NCBI GenBank assembly: GCA_016716715.1
Contig: JADJVE010000003.1
Location: 62,001-126,000, forward strand
Length of the DNA: 64,000 bases
Source: Acidobacteriota bacterium
GTDB taxonomy: Bacteria; Acidobacteriota; Thermoanaerobaculia; UBA5066
Direction of reading: 5' to 3'
Position numbers and translations under genes: made by a program. Position 1 is the stretch's first letter. The number at the start of each line of letters is the position of its first letter. The notes under the pieces are model-generated. The model had not been told where the DNA came from. It made no database searches and was given only the letters and a program-made list of their open reading frames with translations. Below, one piece after another: positions 24,593 through 32,844 of the stretch.

Positions 24593-24796
24593 ATGTCGAA
24601 GGGACGATCCGAGGACGAGCAGAAGGCCGTCGAGACGATCCTGTGGGCCCTGGGCCACAAGCTCCAGCGCCTGAGGGACGAGTACGCGATGTCGGCCCAG
24701 CGGGGCGAAGATCCCGCGGGCATCGAGAAGGGCCTCGAACTCGCCCTGCGCGAGGTGAACGACCTTCTCCCGCGCCGCAAGAGACTGAAGGGATAG
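24593..24796 (+). CDS. Small charged helical protein, unknown
   Basis: A 67-residue protein (MSKGRSEDEQKAVETILWAL, ending LPRRKRLKG) predicted to be two helices, with no membrane segment or cysteine. It starts 30 bases from the divergent methyltransferase start and ends seven bases before the radical SAM gene, so it is probably translated with it. No family recognised; it may be a partner or regulator of the downstream enzyme. Confidence 0.6.
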   Translation: MSKGRSEDEQKAVETILWALGHKLQRLRDEYAMSAQRGEDPAGIEKGLELALREVNDLLPRRKRLKG

Positions 24797-24803
24797 AAAC
24801 TCC

Positions 24804-26051
24804 ATGCTGAAGCCCGTCGAGCTCGAGATCGAGCTGTTCTGCCTCGGAATGCGCATCGACGAGTCCTGCCACGTGGACGAGGACGGCCGCCGCATCTCGC
24901 GCACGCGCGCCGGCCTCGGCTCGGGCCTCGAGCTGTTGCTGCCGTCACCCCGCAAGAAGATCTGGATCAACGTTCCGGTCGTCGAGCCGTTCGCCGCGAA
25001 GTCGCCTCTCCTCCTCGTCAAGAGCGGAGGCGCGTACGCGGTCACGGACACGCGGACGGGCGATCGCTACCCAGTCGAGGTGCCGCCGGAGCCCGAGTGG
25101 TACTCGTGGAAGACGAAGACGGGCGCGGAGATGAGCCGGATCGGCGTCCTGCAGGGCACGTACCTCGGGATCTACGTCTCGAACTCGTGCCTCTACTGGA
25201 ACCTGCCCGCCTCGCCCGCGTGCGCGTTCTGCACGACGGGTCGCAACGTGGGCGAGGCCGAGGAGTCGCGCAAGAAGGTCGCGGACGTGGTGGAGGTCGC
25301 GAAGGCCGCGCGCGACCGCTCGGGCTCGATCTTCACGCACCTGAACACGGGCTATCACTTCGAGGACATCGACAAGCACGAGTCGCTTCACGGCCTGAGG
25401 CAGTGCGAGCCGTTCGTGAAGGCGATCCGCGCCGAGGTCGGCGGGTTCATCGGCGTGCAGGCCGTGCCCGTCCCGAAGCGGAAGTTCGCGGAGTACGACG
25501 ACCTCATCGCGGCCGGGACCGATCACTTCTCGTTCTGCTACGAGTTCGAGGACGCCGAGACGTTCGCGCGGCTGTGCCCGGGCAAGGCGCAGACGGTCGG
25601 CCAGCAGGCTTTCTTCGACGCGATGGAGTACACGGCGAAGAAGCTGGGGCCCGGCAAGGTCTCGGGCGAGATCATCGCGGGCCCCGAGCCGATCGGCGCG
25701 ACGAAGCGCGCGATCGACCGCATCGTGAACGCGGGCGCGTTCCCGACCGTGTGCATCTTCCGGCCCACGCTCGGCAGCGCGATGGAGCACGTCGACCCGC
25801 CGAAGCCGGACGAAATGAAGGAGGTCTTCGCGTACCTCTGGCAGGCCGTCACGCGCGTCGGCCTGCCGGTCGGGATCTTGCCGGGCATCCAGGTGTCCCT
25901 CGTCGTCCAGCCCGAGGAGGCTGCCGAGCTCGTCCCGCCGACGCTCGGCTCGCGCCTCTACGAGACGAAGCTCGCGGCGCTGCGCACGCTCGCGAAGCCT
26001 TACGTCGCGTGGAAGCGGCGCCCGAAGGGCGGCCTCTCCGCCGGAGCCTGA
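24804..26051 (+). CDS. Radical SAM protein with CX10CX2C cluster motif
   Basis: A 415-residue protein. The presumed 4Fe-4S site is Cys129, Cys140 and Cys143 (SNSCLYWNLPASPACAFCTT), a spacing of C-X10-C-X2-C rather than the standard C-X3-C-X2-C. Downstream segments fit a radical SAM barrel: HLNTGYHFEDIDKHE, GFIGVQAVPVP, DHFSFCYEFED and SGEIIAGPEPIGATK. The first 120 residues form a separate N-terminal domain. The reaction is unknown. It probably shares a transcript with the small helical protein just upstream. Confidence 0.8.
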   Translation: MLKPVELEIELFCLGMRIDESCHVDEDGRRISRTRAGLGSGLELLLPSPRKKIWINVPVVEPFAAKSPLLLVKSGGAYAVTDTRTGDRYPVEVPPEPEWYSWKTKTGAEMSRIGVLQGTYLGIYVSNSCLYWNLPASPACAFCTTGRNVGEAEESRKKVADVVEVAKAARDRSGSIFTHLNTGYHFEDIDKHESLHGLRQCEPFVKAIRAEVGGFIGVQAVPVPKRKFAEYDDLIAAGTDHFSFCYEFEDAETFARLCPGKAQTVGQQAFFDAMEYTAKKLGPGKVSGEIIAGPEPIGATKRAIDRIVNAGAFPTVCIFRPTLGSAMEHVDPPKPDEMKEVFAYLWQAVTRVGLPVGILPGIQVSLVVQPEEAAELVPPTLGSRLYETKLAALRTLAKPYVAWKRRPKGGLSAGA

Positions 26052-26057
26052 GCCCCG

Positions 26058-26747
26058 TCAGCCCGCCTCGGCGTACGCGATCTGCCGGAGCGCCGGCTCG
26101 TCGTGCACGACGAAGCCGTCGGGCGTCGTCGCGACGAGGTTCTCCTTGCCCCAGCGGCTCATGACGCGGATCGCCGTCTCGACGGTCGTCCCGGTCAGCT
26201 CGGCGATCTCCAGGCGCGAGAGCGCGAGCGGAATCGAGATCTGCCCTCCTTCGGCGCGGCCCATGCGTCCCCCGAGCGTCAGGAGGAGGCGCGCGATGCG
26301 GCGCTCGACCGGAGCCGAGGCGTCCGCGAGGCGGCGCGTGATCTCGAACTGCCGCACCATGAGCCCCTGCAGGAGGCTGCGCGTCATCTCGGGATGCTCG
26401 TCGATCGCCGCAAAGAAGGCCCGCTCGGGGACGCGCAGGACGGTGGACGGCTCGAGCGCGACGGCCGATGCGGGGAAGCGCTTGCCCTCGAAGACCGCGA
26501 CGGCGCCGACCGGCTCGCCCGGGCCGAAGAGGCCGAGGATGACGTCGCGGTCGGGCCCGGCCTTGACGACCTTCACGCGGCCGAGGACGACGAAGCAGAG
26601 GTCCTCGGCGGGCGCGCCCTCGCGGAAGACCTCCTCGCCCTTCTCGTAGGCGACCGCGCGGCAGACGGGCGCGAGCAGCCGCCGCTCCTCCGGCTTGAGG
26701 CACTGGAGGAGGGGCACCGCGTCGAAGTGGGGGAGGGCGGAAGACAC
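26058..26747 (-). CDS. Crp/Fnr-family transcription regulator
   Basis: About 229 residues from GTG 26747. The N-terminal cyclic-nucleotide-binding fold shows KGEEVFREGAPAEDLCFVVLGRVKVVK and FGPGEPVGAVAVFEGKRFPASAVA. The C-terminal Crp helix-turn-helix has RIARLLLTLGG and LSRLEIAELTGTTVETAIRVMSRW. No N-terminal cysteine cluster of the FNR kind is present, so it is not an oxygen-sensing Fe-S FNR, and its effector is unknown. An alternative GTG at 26801 overlaps the creD stop as GTGA and would add 18 residues. Genes for H2 oxidation 2 kb away are possible targets. Confidence 0.88.
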   Translation of the reverse strand: MSSALPHFDAVPLLQCLKPEERRLLAPVCRAVAYEKGEEVFREGAPAEDLCFVVLGRVKVVKAGPDRDVILGLFGPGEPVGAVAVFEGKRFPASAVALEPSTVLRVPERAFFAAIDEHPEMTRSLLQGLMVRQFEITRRLADASAPVERRIARLLLTLGGRMGRAEGGQISIPLALSRLEIAELTGTTVETAIRVMSRWGKENLVATTPDGFVVHDEPALRQIAYAEAG

Positions 26748-26797
26748 CGTCTCAAGAATAGCGGTTTTGGAGAAGGCGGCGGGCTCGGAGAAGCGCC

Positions 26798-28120
26798 TCA
26801 CGCGCGCGCCGGAGGGGCCGGAGGCGGGGAGAAGCGGCGGGGCGGCGCCGAGCCCAGAGTCCACCAGTCCACCCGCCGCGTGCCGAACATGACGCCCGCG
26901 AGGATTGCGAAGAGGGCGGCCGCGCCGAGTACGAGCGCCCAGTCCTCCAGGCGGAGCAGGACGTAGAGGTATCCGTAGAGCGTCGCGAGCCCCGCGCCGA
27001 GGAGAGCCGCGCGCGCCGCGGCCGCGAGGACGAACGCGCCCCAACCCGCGATCAGGAGCGTCGTCGCCGCGGCCGCGGCGAGGTACGCAGGGCCGAAGCC
27101 CGCGTGCTCGGCGAGCGAGAGGAGCAGCAGGTAGAAGAGCGCGAGCGCGAATCCGGCGAGGAGGTACTGCAGCGGGTGCAGGCGCACGCCTCCGAGGACC
27201 TCGAACAGCGCGAACGCGAGGAACGTGAGGCCGACGAAGAGGACGGCGTACTTCAGCGCGCGCGTCGTCTGCTGGTACGCGTCGGCCGGGAGGAAGAGCC
27301 GCGCGCCGAAGAGGGAGCGCGCGATCGCGTCGGAAGGCGGGCAGGCCTTCCAGCTCTGCGGGTAGGCCCGGCCGAACGACGAGACGCGCCAGGTCGCGGT
27401 GAATCCGTCCGGGCCGGTGCGGCGGGTTTCGGGGAGGAACGAGCCCGTGAAGCTCGGCGACGGCCACGGCGACGCGAGCGACGCTTCGGTCGAAGCGCCG
27501 AGGGGCGCGACGGAAAGGGATTCCGTGCCCTGCAGGCGGAGCGTGAACGAGAACGTGTGCGGCTTGCCCGGGTCGAAGGCCGGAAGCGGCGCGTGGAGGC
27601 CGGCCGGTCCGAGGCCGGCGGCGCCGGGGCCGGGCCGGAACGCGACACGCGCGCCGTCGAACAGCAGGACGGGCTCCTCGCGGATGCCGCGCGTATCCGA
27701 GACCGCGACGGACAGGAACGCCTCGGTGAACGCCACGTTGTCCGGGTCGAGGCCGAGCGCGCGCACGTCGGACACCGGGAGCGTGCCGCTGACTTCAAGC
27801 GTCCCGGTGAAGACGACGGCCTCGAAGATCCCGCGGCGGCGACGCTCGGGCACGAGCGCCCCGTCGATCTTCAGGCGCTCCGGCAGGAACGCGGCATGGG
27901 CGGTCGCGACGCTCTCCTTGCGGACCACTCTATGGGGAAGCACGAGAACCGGGCCGAGGAGCGTCTGGGGGCCTCCCCACGTCGACCCGATCTCCGCGAC
28001 GGCGGCACGGCGGCGCGCCTCGCGCTCGGCGACGAGGCTCTCGATCATGTGCAGCGGGACGAGGAGGAAGGCGAGGAGGAGGACGACGACGACGGCGCGG
28101 CCGAGCCACGAATCTCTCAT
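26798..28120 (-). CDS. creD: CreD-like inner membrane protein
   Basis: A 440-residue protein of the CreD family. It has an N-terminal transmembrane helix, a large periplasmic domain with GPQTLLGPVLVLPHRV, and a C-terminal bundle of about six helices containing LFGARLFLPADAYQQTTRALKYA and GGVRLHPLQYLLAGFALALFY, both characteristic. Its molecular role is not established; in enterobacteria it belongs to the CreBC regulon. ATG 28120 is preceded by GGAG. The Crp/Fnr gene follows directly and may be translationally coupled. Confidence 0.88.
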   Translation of the reverse strand: MRDSWLGRAVVVVLLLAFLLVPLHMIESLVAEREARRRAAVAEIGSTWGGPQTLLGPVLVLPHRVVRKESVATAHAAFLPERLKIDGALVPERRRRGIFEAVVFTGTLEVSGTLPVSDVRALGLDPDNVAFTEAFLSVAVSDTRGIREEPVLLFDGARVAFRPGPGAAGLGPAGLHAPLPAFDPGKPHTFSFTLRLQGTESLSVAPLGASTEASLASPWPSPSFTGSFLPETRRTGPDGFTATWRVSSFGRAYPQSWKACPPSDAIARSLFGARLFLPADAYQQTTRALKYAVLFVGLTFLAFALFEVLGGVRLHPLQYLLAGFALALFYLLLLSLAEHAGFGPAYLAAAAATTLLIAGWGAFVLAAAARAALLGAGLATLYGYLYVLLRLEDWALVLGAAALFAILAGVMFGTRRVDWWTLGSAPPRRFSPPPAPPARA

Positions 28121-28229
28121 GTGAGCTCCGTGTCGCAAAGCCGAAGCCGCCGTGCCGGTCCGGACGGTAAGGGCGCGGGGCGCCCCTCCTTCTCCGATTC
28201 GGAGAGTCCGTCCCGTGGCGGAAGAGGCG

Positions 28230-28880
28230 TCAGATCCCGAGGGCCATCACGACGAGGCCCGTCGCCGCGATCACGCCGCCCGCGACCGCATCGCCCCAGT
28301 GGTCGAGCCACGGGAAACGGAGTCGCTGGAACCCCGCCCGGGCGGGCAGAACCAGGGCGACCATCGTTCCGATCGTCGCCGCCTCGTAGAGGAGGACGAT
28401 TCCCGCGGTCGGCACGGTCCCGAGCGGCGCCGCCGCGAAGAGGAGCGGGATCACGGCGACGCAGGGGTCCGCGGAAAAGAGAAGGAAGAGCGACCACGCC
28501 GTCGTCTTCGAGGCGTCGTGCACGTGGTCGTAGTGGGTGTGCGCGTGCCCGTGGACGTGCCGTCCCGCGGCGCGGCGCATTCCCCAGATGCCGTAGGCAA
28601 GCCCGAAGCCCACGAGGAGGATCCCCGCGACGGCCTCGAGATGCTCGCCGGCCCGTTCGAAAATCGCCCGCCCGAAGACGAGGCCGAGGAGACCGAGCAG
28701 CGCCGAGACGGTCACGTGGCCGAAGCCGCAGAGGATCGTGATGCGCGCCGTCTTCGCGGCGGACCACTTCTGCGCGCGCGCGAGCGCCGCGAACGGGACC
28801 CAGTGGTCGGGCGCGAGCGTGTGGAGCGCACCGACGCCGGCGGCAGCGCCCGCGAGAGTCAGGAAGAGCCCATCGGTCAT
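28230..28880 (-). CDS. NicO/UreH-like nickel transporter with His-rich loop
   Basis: A 216-residue inner-membrane protein with about six helices. The first contains GVGALHTLAPDHWVPFAAL (the H-x(3)-PDH-like motif of this superfamily), helix 2 has CGFGHVTVSALLG, and a cytoplasmic loop is rich in histidine (HVHGHAHTHYDHVHD). Helix 4 includes SADPCVAVIPLL. It most likely imports nickel for the hydrogenase. Being the last gene of the hyp operon, one base after the Rieske stop, supports this. Confidence 0.83.
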   Translation of the reverse strand: MTDGLFLTLAGAAAGVGALHTLAPDHWVPFAALARAQKWSAAKTARITILCGFGHVTVSALLGLLGLVFGRAIFERAGEHLEAVAGILLVGFGLAYGIWGMRRAAGRHVHGHAHTHYDHVHDASKTTAWSLFLLFSADPCVAVIPLLFAAAPLGTVPTAGIVLLYEAATIGTMVALVLPARAGFQRLRFPWLDHWGDAVAGGVIAATGLVVMALGI

Positions 28881-28881
28881 C

Positions 28882-29277
28882 TCACGCCCCCACGATGAGG
28901 TCGTTTCCGTGGACGACGACGGGGACGTTCGCGAGACCCGTCGGCGGCGGGCCCGCGACGACGGCGCCGTTCGCGTCGTAGACGCCGTCGTGGCAGGGAC
29001 ACAGATAGGCCTGCTGCTCCTCGTGCCAGGCGACGATGCAGCCGAAGTGCGAGCACATGAGAGAGCGTGCGACGACGCCCTGCGCGGTGCGCTGGAGCTC
29101 GACGGGCTTGCCGGCGACGAGGACCTTGTGGCGGCCCGTCTTCGGGATCTCGGAAAGCGGGATCAGCGCCTGCGTCGGCTTGAGCGCCGGCTTTTTCGAG
29201 CAGCCGGCGAGAGCGGCCGTCAGCGCGCCGCCGCCGAGCGAGAGGAGGAGGGCGCGTCGGTCGACGCCGCCGCTCAC
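28882..29277 (-). CDS. Rieske [2Fe-2S] lipoprotein in hydrogenase operon
   Basis: A 131-residue protein. The cluster motifs are CSHFGC (C-x-H) and CPCHDG, binding a Rieske [2Fe-2S] centre. The N-terminus VDRRALLLSLGGGALTAALAGC combines twin arginines with a lipobox-like AGC, so it is probably exported and anchored. GTG 29277 overlaps the hypB stop as GTGA, so it is translated with the hydrogenase maturation genes. Rieske proteins accompany some aerobic uptake hydrogenases and pass electrons to quinone or a respiratory complex. Its presence beside a Hyb-type enzyme is unusual. Confidence 0.9.
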   Translation of the reverse strand: MSGGVDRRALLLSLGGGALTAALAGCSKKPALKPTQALIPLSEIPKTGRHKVLVAGKPVELQRTAQGVVARSLMCSHFGCIVAWHEEQQAYLCPCHDGVYDANGAVVAGPPPTGLANVPVVVHGNDLIVGA

Positions 29278-29966
29278 GAGGCGACCCCGGCCGCAGGAAT
29301 CTCCGCGCGCTTCTTCGCGAGCGCATCCGTCAGGAGCGACAGCCATGCGTCCATCCCCGCGCCGCTCGTGGCCGACACCTCGACGAGACGGCCGTCGGGC
29401 GCGAGCGTCGCGACCTGCTCGCGAACGGCCACGAGGTCGAACGGGACGTACGGGAGGAGGTCGATCTTCGTGACGACCGTGACGGCCGCCTTCGAGAAGA
29501 TCGCGGGGTACTTGAACGGCTTGTCCTCGCCCTCCGTCACGGACAGGAGGACGATCTTGAAGTCCTCGCCGAGGTCGTAGCCGGTGGGGCAGATGAGGTT
29601 CCCGACGTTCTCGATGAAGAGGATGTCGAGGTTCGAGAGGCGGCCACCCTCGTCGGCGAGCGCGCGCTCGACCTGGCGGGCGTCGAGGTGGCAGGAGCCG
29701 CCCGTGAGGATCTGCCGCGCCGGGATGCCCATCTTCCTGAGGCGCTCGGCGTCGCGCTCGGTCGCGATGTCGCCTTCGAGGCCGCCGAGGGAGAGCGAGC
29801 CCTTCAGCGCGGCGACCGTCTTCTCGAGGAGCGTCGTCTTGCCGGAGCCCGGCGAGGAGATGAGGTTCACGACGAGCGTCCCCGTGCGTGCGAAGGTCTC
29901 GCGCAGCCCGGCCGCCGCCGCGGCGTTTGCCGCCAGCACCTTCTGTTTCACGTCGATTTCGGTCAT
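29274..29966 (-). CDS. hypB: Hydrogenase nickel incorporation GTPase HypB
   Basis: A 230-residue G3E GTPase. It has the P-loop SSPGSGKTTLLEKTV, the switch region GDIATERDAERL, the metal-site motif GGSCHLDA and the guanine-specificity motif TKIDLLP. It uses GTP hydrolysis with HypA to insert nickel into the hydrogenase large subunit in the cytoplasm. There is no histidine-rich N-terminal store. Its ATG overlaps the hypA stop by four bases. Confidence 0.96.
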   Translation of the reverse strand: MTEIDVKQKVLAANAAAAAGLRETFARTGTLVVNLISSPGSGKTTLLEKTVAALKGSLSLGGLEGDIATERDAERLRKMGIPARQILTGGSCHLDARQVERALADEGGRLSNLDILFIENVGNLICPTGYDLGEDFKIVLLSVTEGEDKPFKYPAIFSKAAVTVVTKIDLLPYVPFDLVAVREQVATLAPDGRLVEVSATSGAGMDAWLSLLTDALAKKRAEIPAAGVAS

Positions 29967-30349
29967 CGCTCCCCTCCCTGCGCTTCGCGTTCCACGGGAT
30001 CTTCCTCCTCGAAGACCACCTGCAGGACGTCGAGGTCGTCTCCGCCCGTCACGCTGAGGACGCCGTCGCAGCGCGGGCAGAGCCGCAGCCACGTTCCGGG
30101 CGCGCGCCCGGGCAGGTCGCCGCAGATGCGGCACGTCTGCGTCGCGGGCCGCCAGTCGACTTCCAGGGTCGCCCCTGCCTCGGGCGTGCCCTCGACGAGC
30201 GCCTCCCACGCGTACTTCAGGAGCTCGGGTTCGATGGCCGCGAGGTCGCCGACCGCGAGGCGTACGCACGTGATGCGCCCGGGGCCGCGATCCGCGACGG
30301 ACTGGCGCGCGATCCGGCGCACCTCGGCGGCGACGCCCATCTCGTGCAC
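29963..30349 (-). CDS. hypA: Hydrogenase maturation nickel chaperone HypA
   Basis: A 128-residue protein with the invariant N-terminal nickel site M-H-E-M (His2) and a zinc ribbon formed by Cys73, Cys76, Cys91 and Cys94. The C-terminal tail after the zinc finger is longer than usual and acidic (GGDDLDVLQVVFEEEDPVER). It starts at GTG 30349, which places the essential histidine at position 2. It delivers nickel with HypB. Confidence 0.95.
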   Translation of the reverse strand: MHEMGVAAEVRRIARQSVADRGPGRITCVRLAVGDLAAIEPELLKYAWEALVEGTPEAGATLEVDWRPATQTCRICGDLPGRAPGTWLRLCPRCDGVLSVTGGDDLDVLQVVFEEEDPVEREAQGGER

Positions 30350-30350
30350 G

Positions 30351-31451
30351 TCAGCAGATCCTCGGGAGCTGCTCGCCCGTCAGGAGGTCGACGATGCGCG
30401 TTCCCCCGATGCGGCTCTTCAGCGTCACGCGGCCCGGGCCCTCGGAGACGACCGTGCCGATCGCGGCGGCCTTCGCGCCGAGGGGGTGGGCCCGCAGCGC
30501 CGCGAGCGCCGCGTCGGCGGCCTCCGGCGCGACGATCGCGAGGAGCTTGCCCTCGTTCGCGACGTAGAGCGGGTCGAGGCCGAGGATCTCGCAGGCCCCG
30601 CGCACCTCCTCGGCGATCGGGAGTTTCGTCTCCTCGAGGCGGATGCCGACGGCGGCCTGGCCCGCGATCTCGTTCAGCGTCGAGGCCACGCCGCCGCGCG
30701 TCGGGTCGCGCAGGACGTGCACGGCGTCGCCGGCGGCCGCGAGGAGGTCCGCGACGAGGCCGTTCAGCGCGGCCGTGTCGCTCTCGAGCGTCGTCTCGAA
30801 GCGCAGGCCCTCGCGGAGCGACATGATCGCGATCCCGTGGACGGCGATCTCGCCGCTCACGAGGACGACGTCGCCCGCACGCGCGCGCCGCGGCGAGATC
30901 ACGACGCCGGGTGGGACGATTCCGACGCCCGTCACGTTCACGAAGACGCCGTCGCCCTTGCCGCGGTCCACGACCTTTGTGTCGCCCGTGACGATCGAGA
31001 CGCGCGCGCCAGAGGCCGCGCGCTGCATGGAGGCGACGATCCGCTCGAGGTCCGCGATCGGGAGGCCCTCCTCGAGGATGAGGCCCGCCGAGAGCGCGAG
31101 CGGCTGCGCCCCGCACATCGCGAGGTCGTTCACGGTGCCGTTGACGGCGAGAGAGCCGATGTCGCCGCCGGGGAAGAACAACGGGTGGATCACGAACGAG
31201 TCGGTCGAAAAAGCGAGGCGCATGCCGCCCGCTTCGAGGATCGCGCCGTCGTGCAGCTCGCGGAGCGCCGGGTTGTCGAAGCTCTTGAGGAACAGGGTCT
31301 CGATGAGGCGCTGTGTGAGGCGTCCGCCGCCGCCGTGCGCCATGAGGATCGTCTCGCCAGCGGTCGGCGCGGGCACGGGACACGACGCCGCCGTGAGCGC
31401 AGCGCCGAGGTCGGGGGCGGGGGCGGGGGAAGGCGGCTTCGCTCCGGCCAT
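30351..31451 (-). CDS. hypE: Hydrogenase maturation protein HypE
   Basis: A 366-residue AIR-synthase-like ATPase. Its features are AHGGGGRLTQRLIETLF, FSTDSFVIHPLFFPGGDIG, VTGDTKVVDRGKGDGVFVN, RDPTRGGVASTLNEIA and the C-terminal P-R-I-C, whose Cys366 receives the carbamoyl group from HypF and is dehydrated to thiocyanate for the cyanide ligands. An extra proline/alanine-rich N-terminal segment of about 30 residues precedes the core, so an internal start is possible. Its ATG shares one base with the hypD stop. Confidence 0.95.
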   Translation of the reverse strand: MAGAKPPSPAPAPDLGAALTAASCPVPAPTAGETILMAHGGGGRLTQRLIETLFLKSFDNPALRELHDGAILEAGGMRLAFSTDSFVIHPLFFPGGDIGSLAVNGTVNDLAMCGAQPLALSAGLILEEGLPIADLERIVASMQRAASGARVSIVTGDTKVVDRGKGDGVFVNVTGVGIVPPGVVISPRRARAGDVVLVSGEIAVHGIAIMSLREGLRFETTLESDTAALNGLVADLLAAAGDAVHVLRDPTRGGVASTLNEIAGQAAVGIRLEETKLPIAEEVRGACEILGLDPLYVANEGKLLAIVAPEAADAALAALRAHPLGAKAAAIGTVVSEGPGRVTLKSRIGGTRIVDLLTGEQLPRIC

Positions 31452-32536
31452 CACGCCCTCGCGTACAGCCAGTACGCCGCGCAGGCTCCCTCGGACGACA
31501 CCATCGGCGCGCCGAGCGGGTGCTCGGGCGTGCAGCGCGTCCCGAACGCGGAGCACGCGCTCGGGCGCTTGAGGCCCTGCATGATCTCGCCCGCGATGCA
31601 CTCCTTCGGCTCCTCGGTCGTGATCGCGGCCACCTCGAACTTCAGCGTCGCGTCGTACGCCGCGAGCTCGGGCCGGAGGCGGTAGCCGCTCTTCGGGATG
31701 ACGCCGATGCCGCGCCACGCGCGGTCGCACGTCTCGAAGACCTCGTTCACGACGGCGCGGGCTGCGGCGTTGCCCTCGCGCGAAACCGTGCGCACGTACT
31801 GGTTCTCGACGCCGCAGCGGCCGTTCTCGAGCGCGTCGACGGCCATGAAGATGCCCTGCAGGAGGTCGAGCGGCTCGAAGCCGGTGACGATCATCGGGAT
31901 CCGGAAGCGCGCGCCCAGCGGCTCGTACTCCGTCCAGCCCATGACCGCGCAGACGTGACCGGCGAGGAGAAAGCCCTGCACACGGTTCTGCGGCGACGAG
32001 AGGATCGCCTCCATCGCCGGCGGGACGAGGACGTGCGACGCGAGGACGGAGAAGTTCGTGAGGCCGAGCGCCTTGGCGTGCTTGACGGCCATGGCGTTCG
32101 CGGGCGCCGTCGTCTCGAAGCCCACCGCGAAGAAGACGACTTCCTTCTCCGGGTTCTGCCGGGCGAGCGTCACGGCGTCGAGCGGCGAGTAGACCATCCG
32201 CACGTCGCCGCCCTTCGCCTTCACCGTCAGGAGGTCCGTCGTCGAGCCGGGCACGCGGAGCATGTCGCCGAAAGACGTGAAGATGACGTTCGGGCGCTGG
32301 GCGATCGCGAGCGCGCGGTCGATCTGCGTGAGCGGCGTGACGCACACCGGGCAGCCCGGGCCGTGCACGAGCGTGACCTCGGCCGGGAGCATGCGGTCGA
32401 TACCCGAACGCATCAGCGTGTGCGTCTGGCCCCCGCAGATCTCCATGAGGGTCCACGGACGGGTCACCTTCGCGCGGATCGCGCGGACGAAAGCCTGCGC
32501 GTCCTCCTCGCGGCGGTACTCGTCCACGAACTTCAA
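31451..32536 (-). CDS. hypD: Hydrogenase maturation Fe-S scaffold HypD
   Basis: A 361-residue protein with the family motifs MEICGGQTHT (with the iron-ligand cysteine), VHGPGCPVCVTP and, near the C-terminus, cysteines for a 4Fe-4S cluster (KECIAGEIMQG, SACSAFGTRCTPEHPLG). It assembles the Fe(CN)2CO moiety with HypC. Its start overlaps the end of hypC. Confidence 0.97.
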   Translation of the reverse strand: MKFVDEYRREEDAQAFVRAIRAKVTRPWTLMEICGGQTHTLMRSGIDRMLPAEVTLVHGPGCPVCVTPLTQIDRALAIAQRPNVIFTSFGDMLRVPGSTTDLLTVKAKGGDVRMVYSPLDAVTLARQNPEKEVVFFAVGFETTAPANAMAVKHAKALGLTNFSVLASHVLVPPAMEAILSSPQNRVQGFLLAGHVCAVMGWTEYEPLGARFRIPMIVTGFEPLDLLQGIFMAVDALENGRCGVENQYVRTVSREGNAAARAVVNEVFETCDRAWRGIGVIPKSGYRLRPELAAYDATLKFEVAAITTEEPKECIAGEIMQGLKRPSACSAFGTRCTPEHPLGAPMVSSEGACAAYWLYARA

Positions 32537-32805
32537 GGCGTGCCGCCTCCGGACGGCTGCGGAATCTCGAGGTCGCCGAGCTCGCCCATCTCCTTGAGCG
32601 TGCGGAAGACTTCGAGGGCATGGTCCTCGTCGAGCTTCGAGATCGCGAACCCGACGTGCACGAGGACGTACTCGCCGACCTTGATGTCCGGCGTGTACGC
32701 GAAGCAGACCTCTTTCGTGATCCCGGCGAACGAGACGATGCCCATCGGCATGTCGACCGCGCTCGGCTCGATGCTCACGACCTTACCGGGGACGCCAAGG
32801 CACAT
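32533..32805 (-). CDS. hypC: Hydrogenase assembly chaperone HypC
   Basis: A 90-residue chaperone. I start it at ATG 32805 because the family requires M-C-L-G-V-P-G with the active Cys2, although an in-frame GTG four codons earlier is open. The OB-fold body shows VDMPMGIVSFAGITKEVCFAY and VGEYVLVHVGFAISKLDE. It shuttles the Fe(CN)2CO unit between HypD and the large subunit. It overlaps hypD by four bases. Confidence 0.95.
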   Translation of the reverse strand: MCLGVPGKVVSIEPSAVDMPMGIVSFAGITKEVCFAYTPDIKVGEYVLVHVGFAISKLDEDHALEVFRTLKEMGELGDLEIPQPSGGGTP

Positions 32806-32844
32806 CGTGCACCCCACGGGCGCGAGGTTAGTGCGGACCGCGTC

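Noticed and set aside
28741..31685. Long plus-strand frames across the hyp genes
   Set aside because: All residues are Arg/Glu/Ala-rich shadow translations; the minus strand encodes complete Hyp proteins with all motifs.
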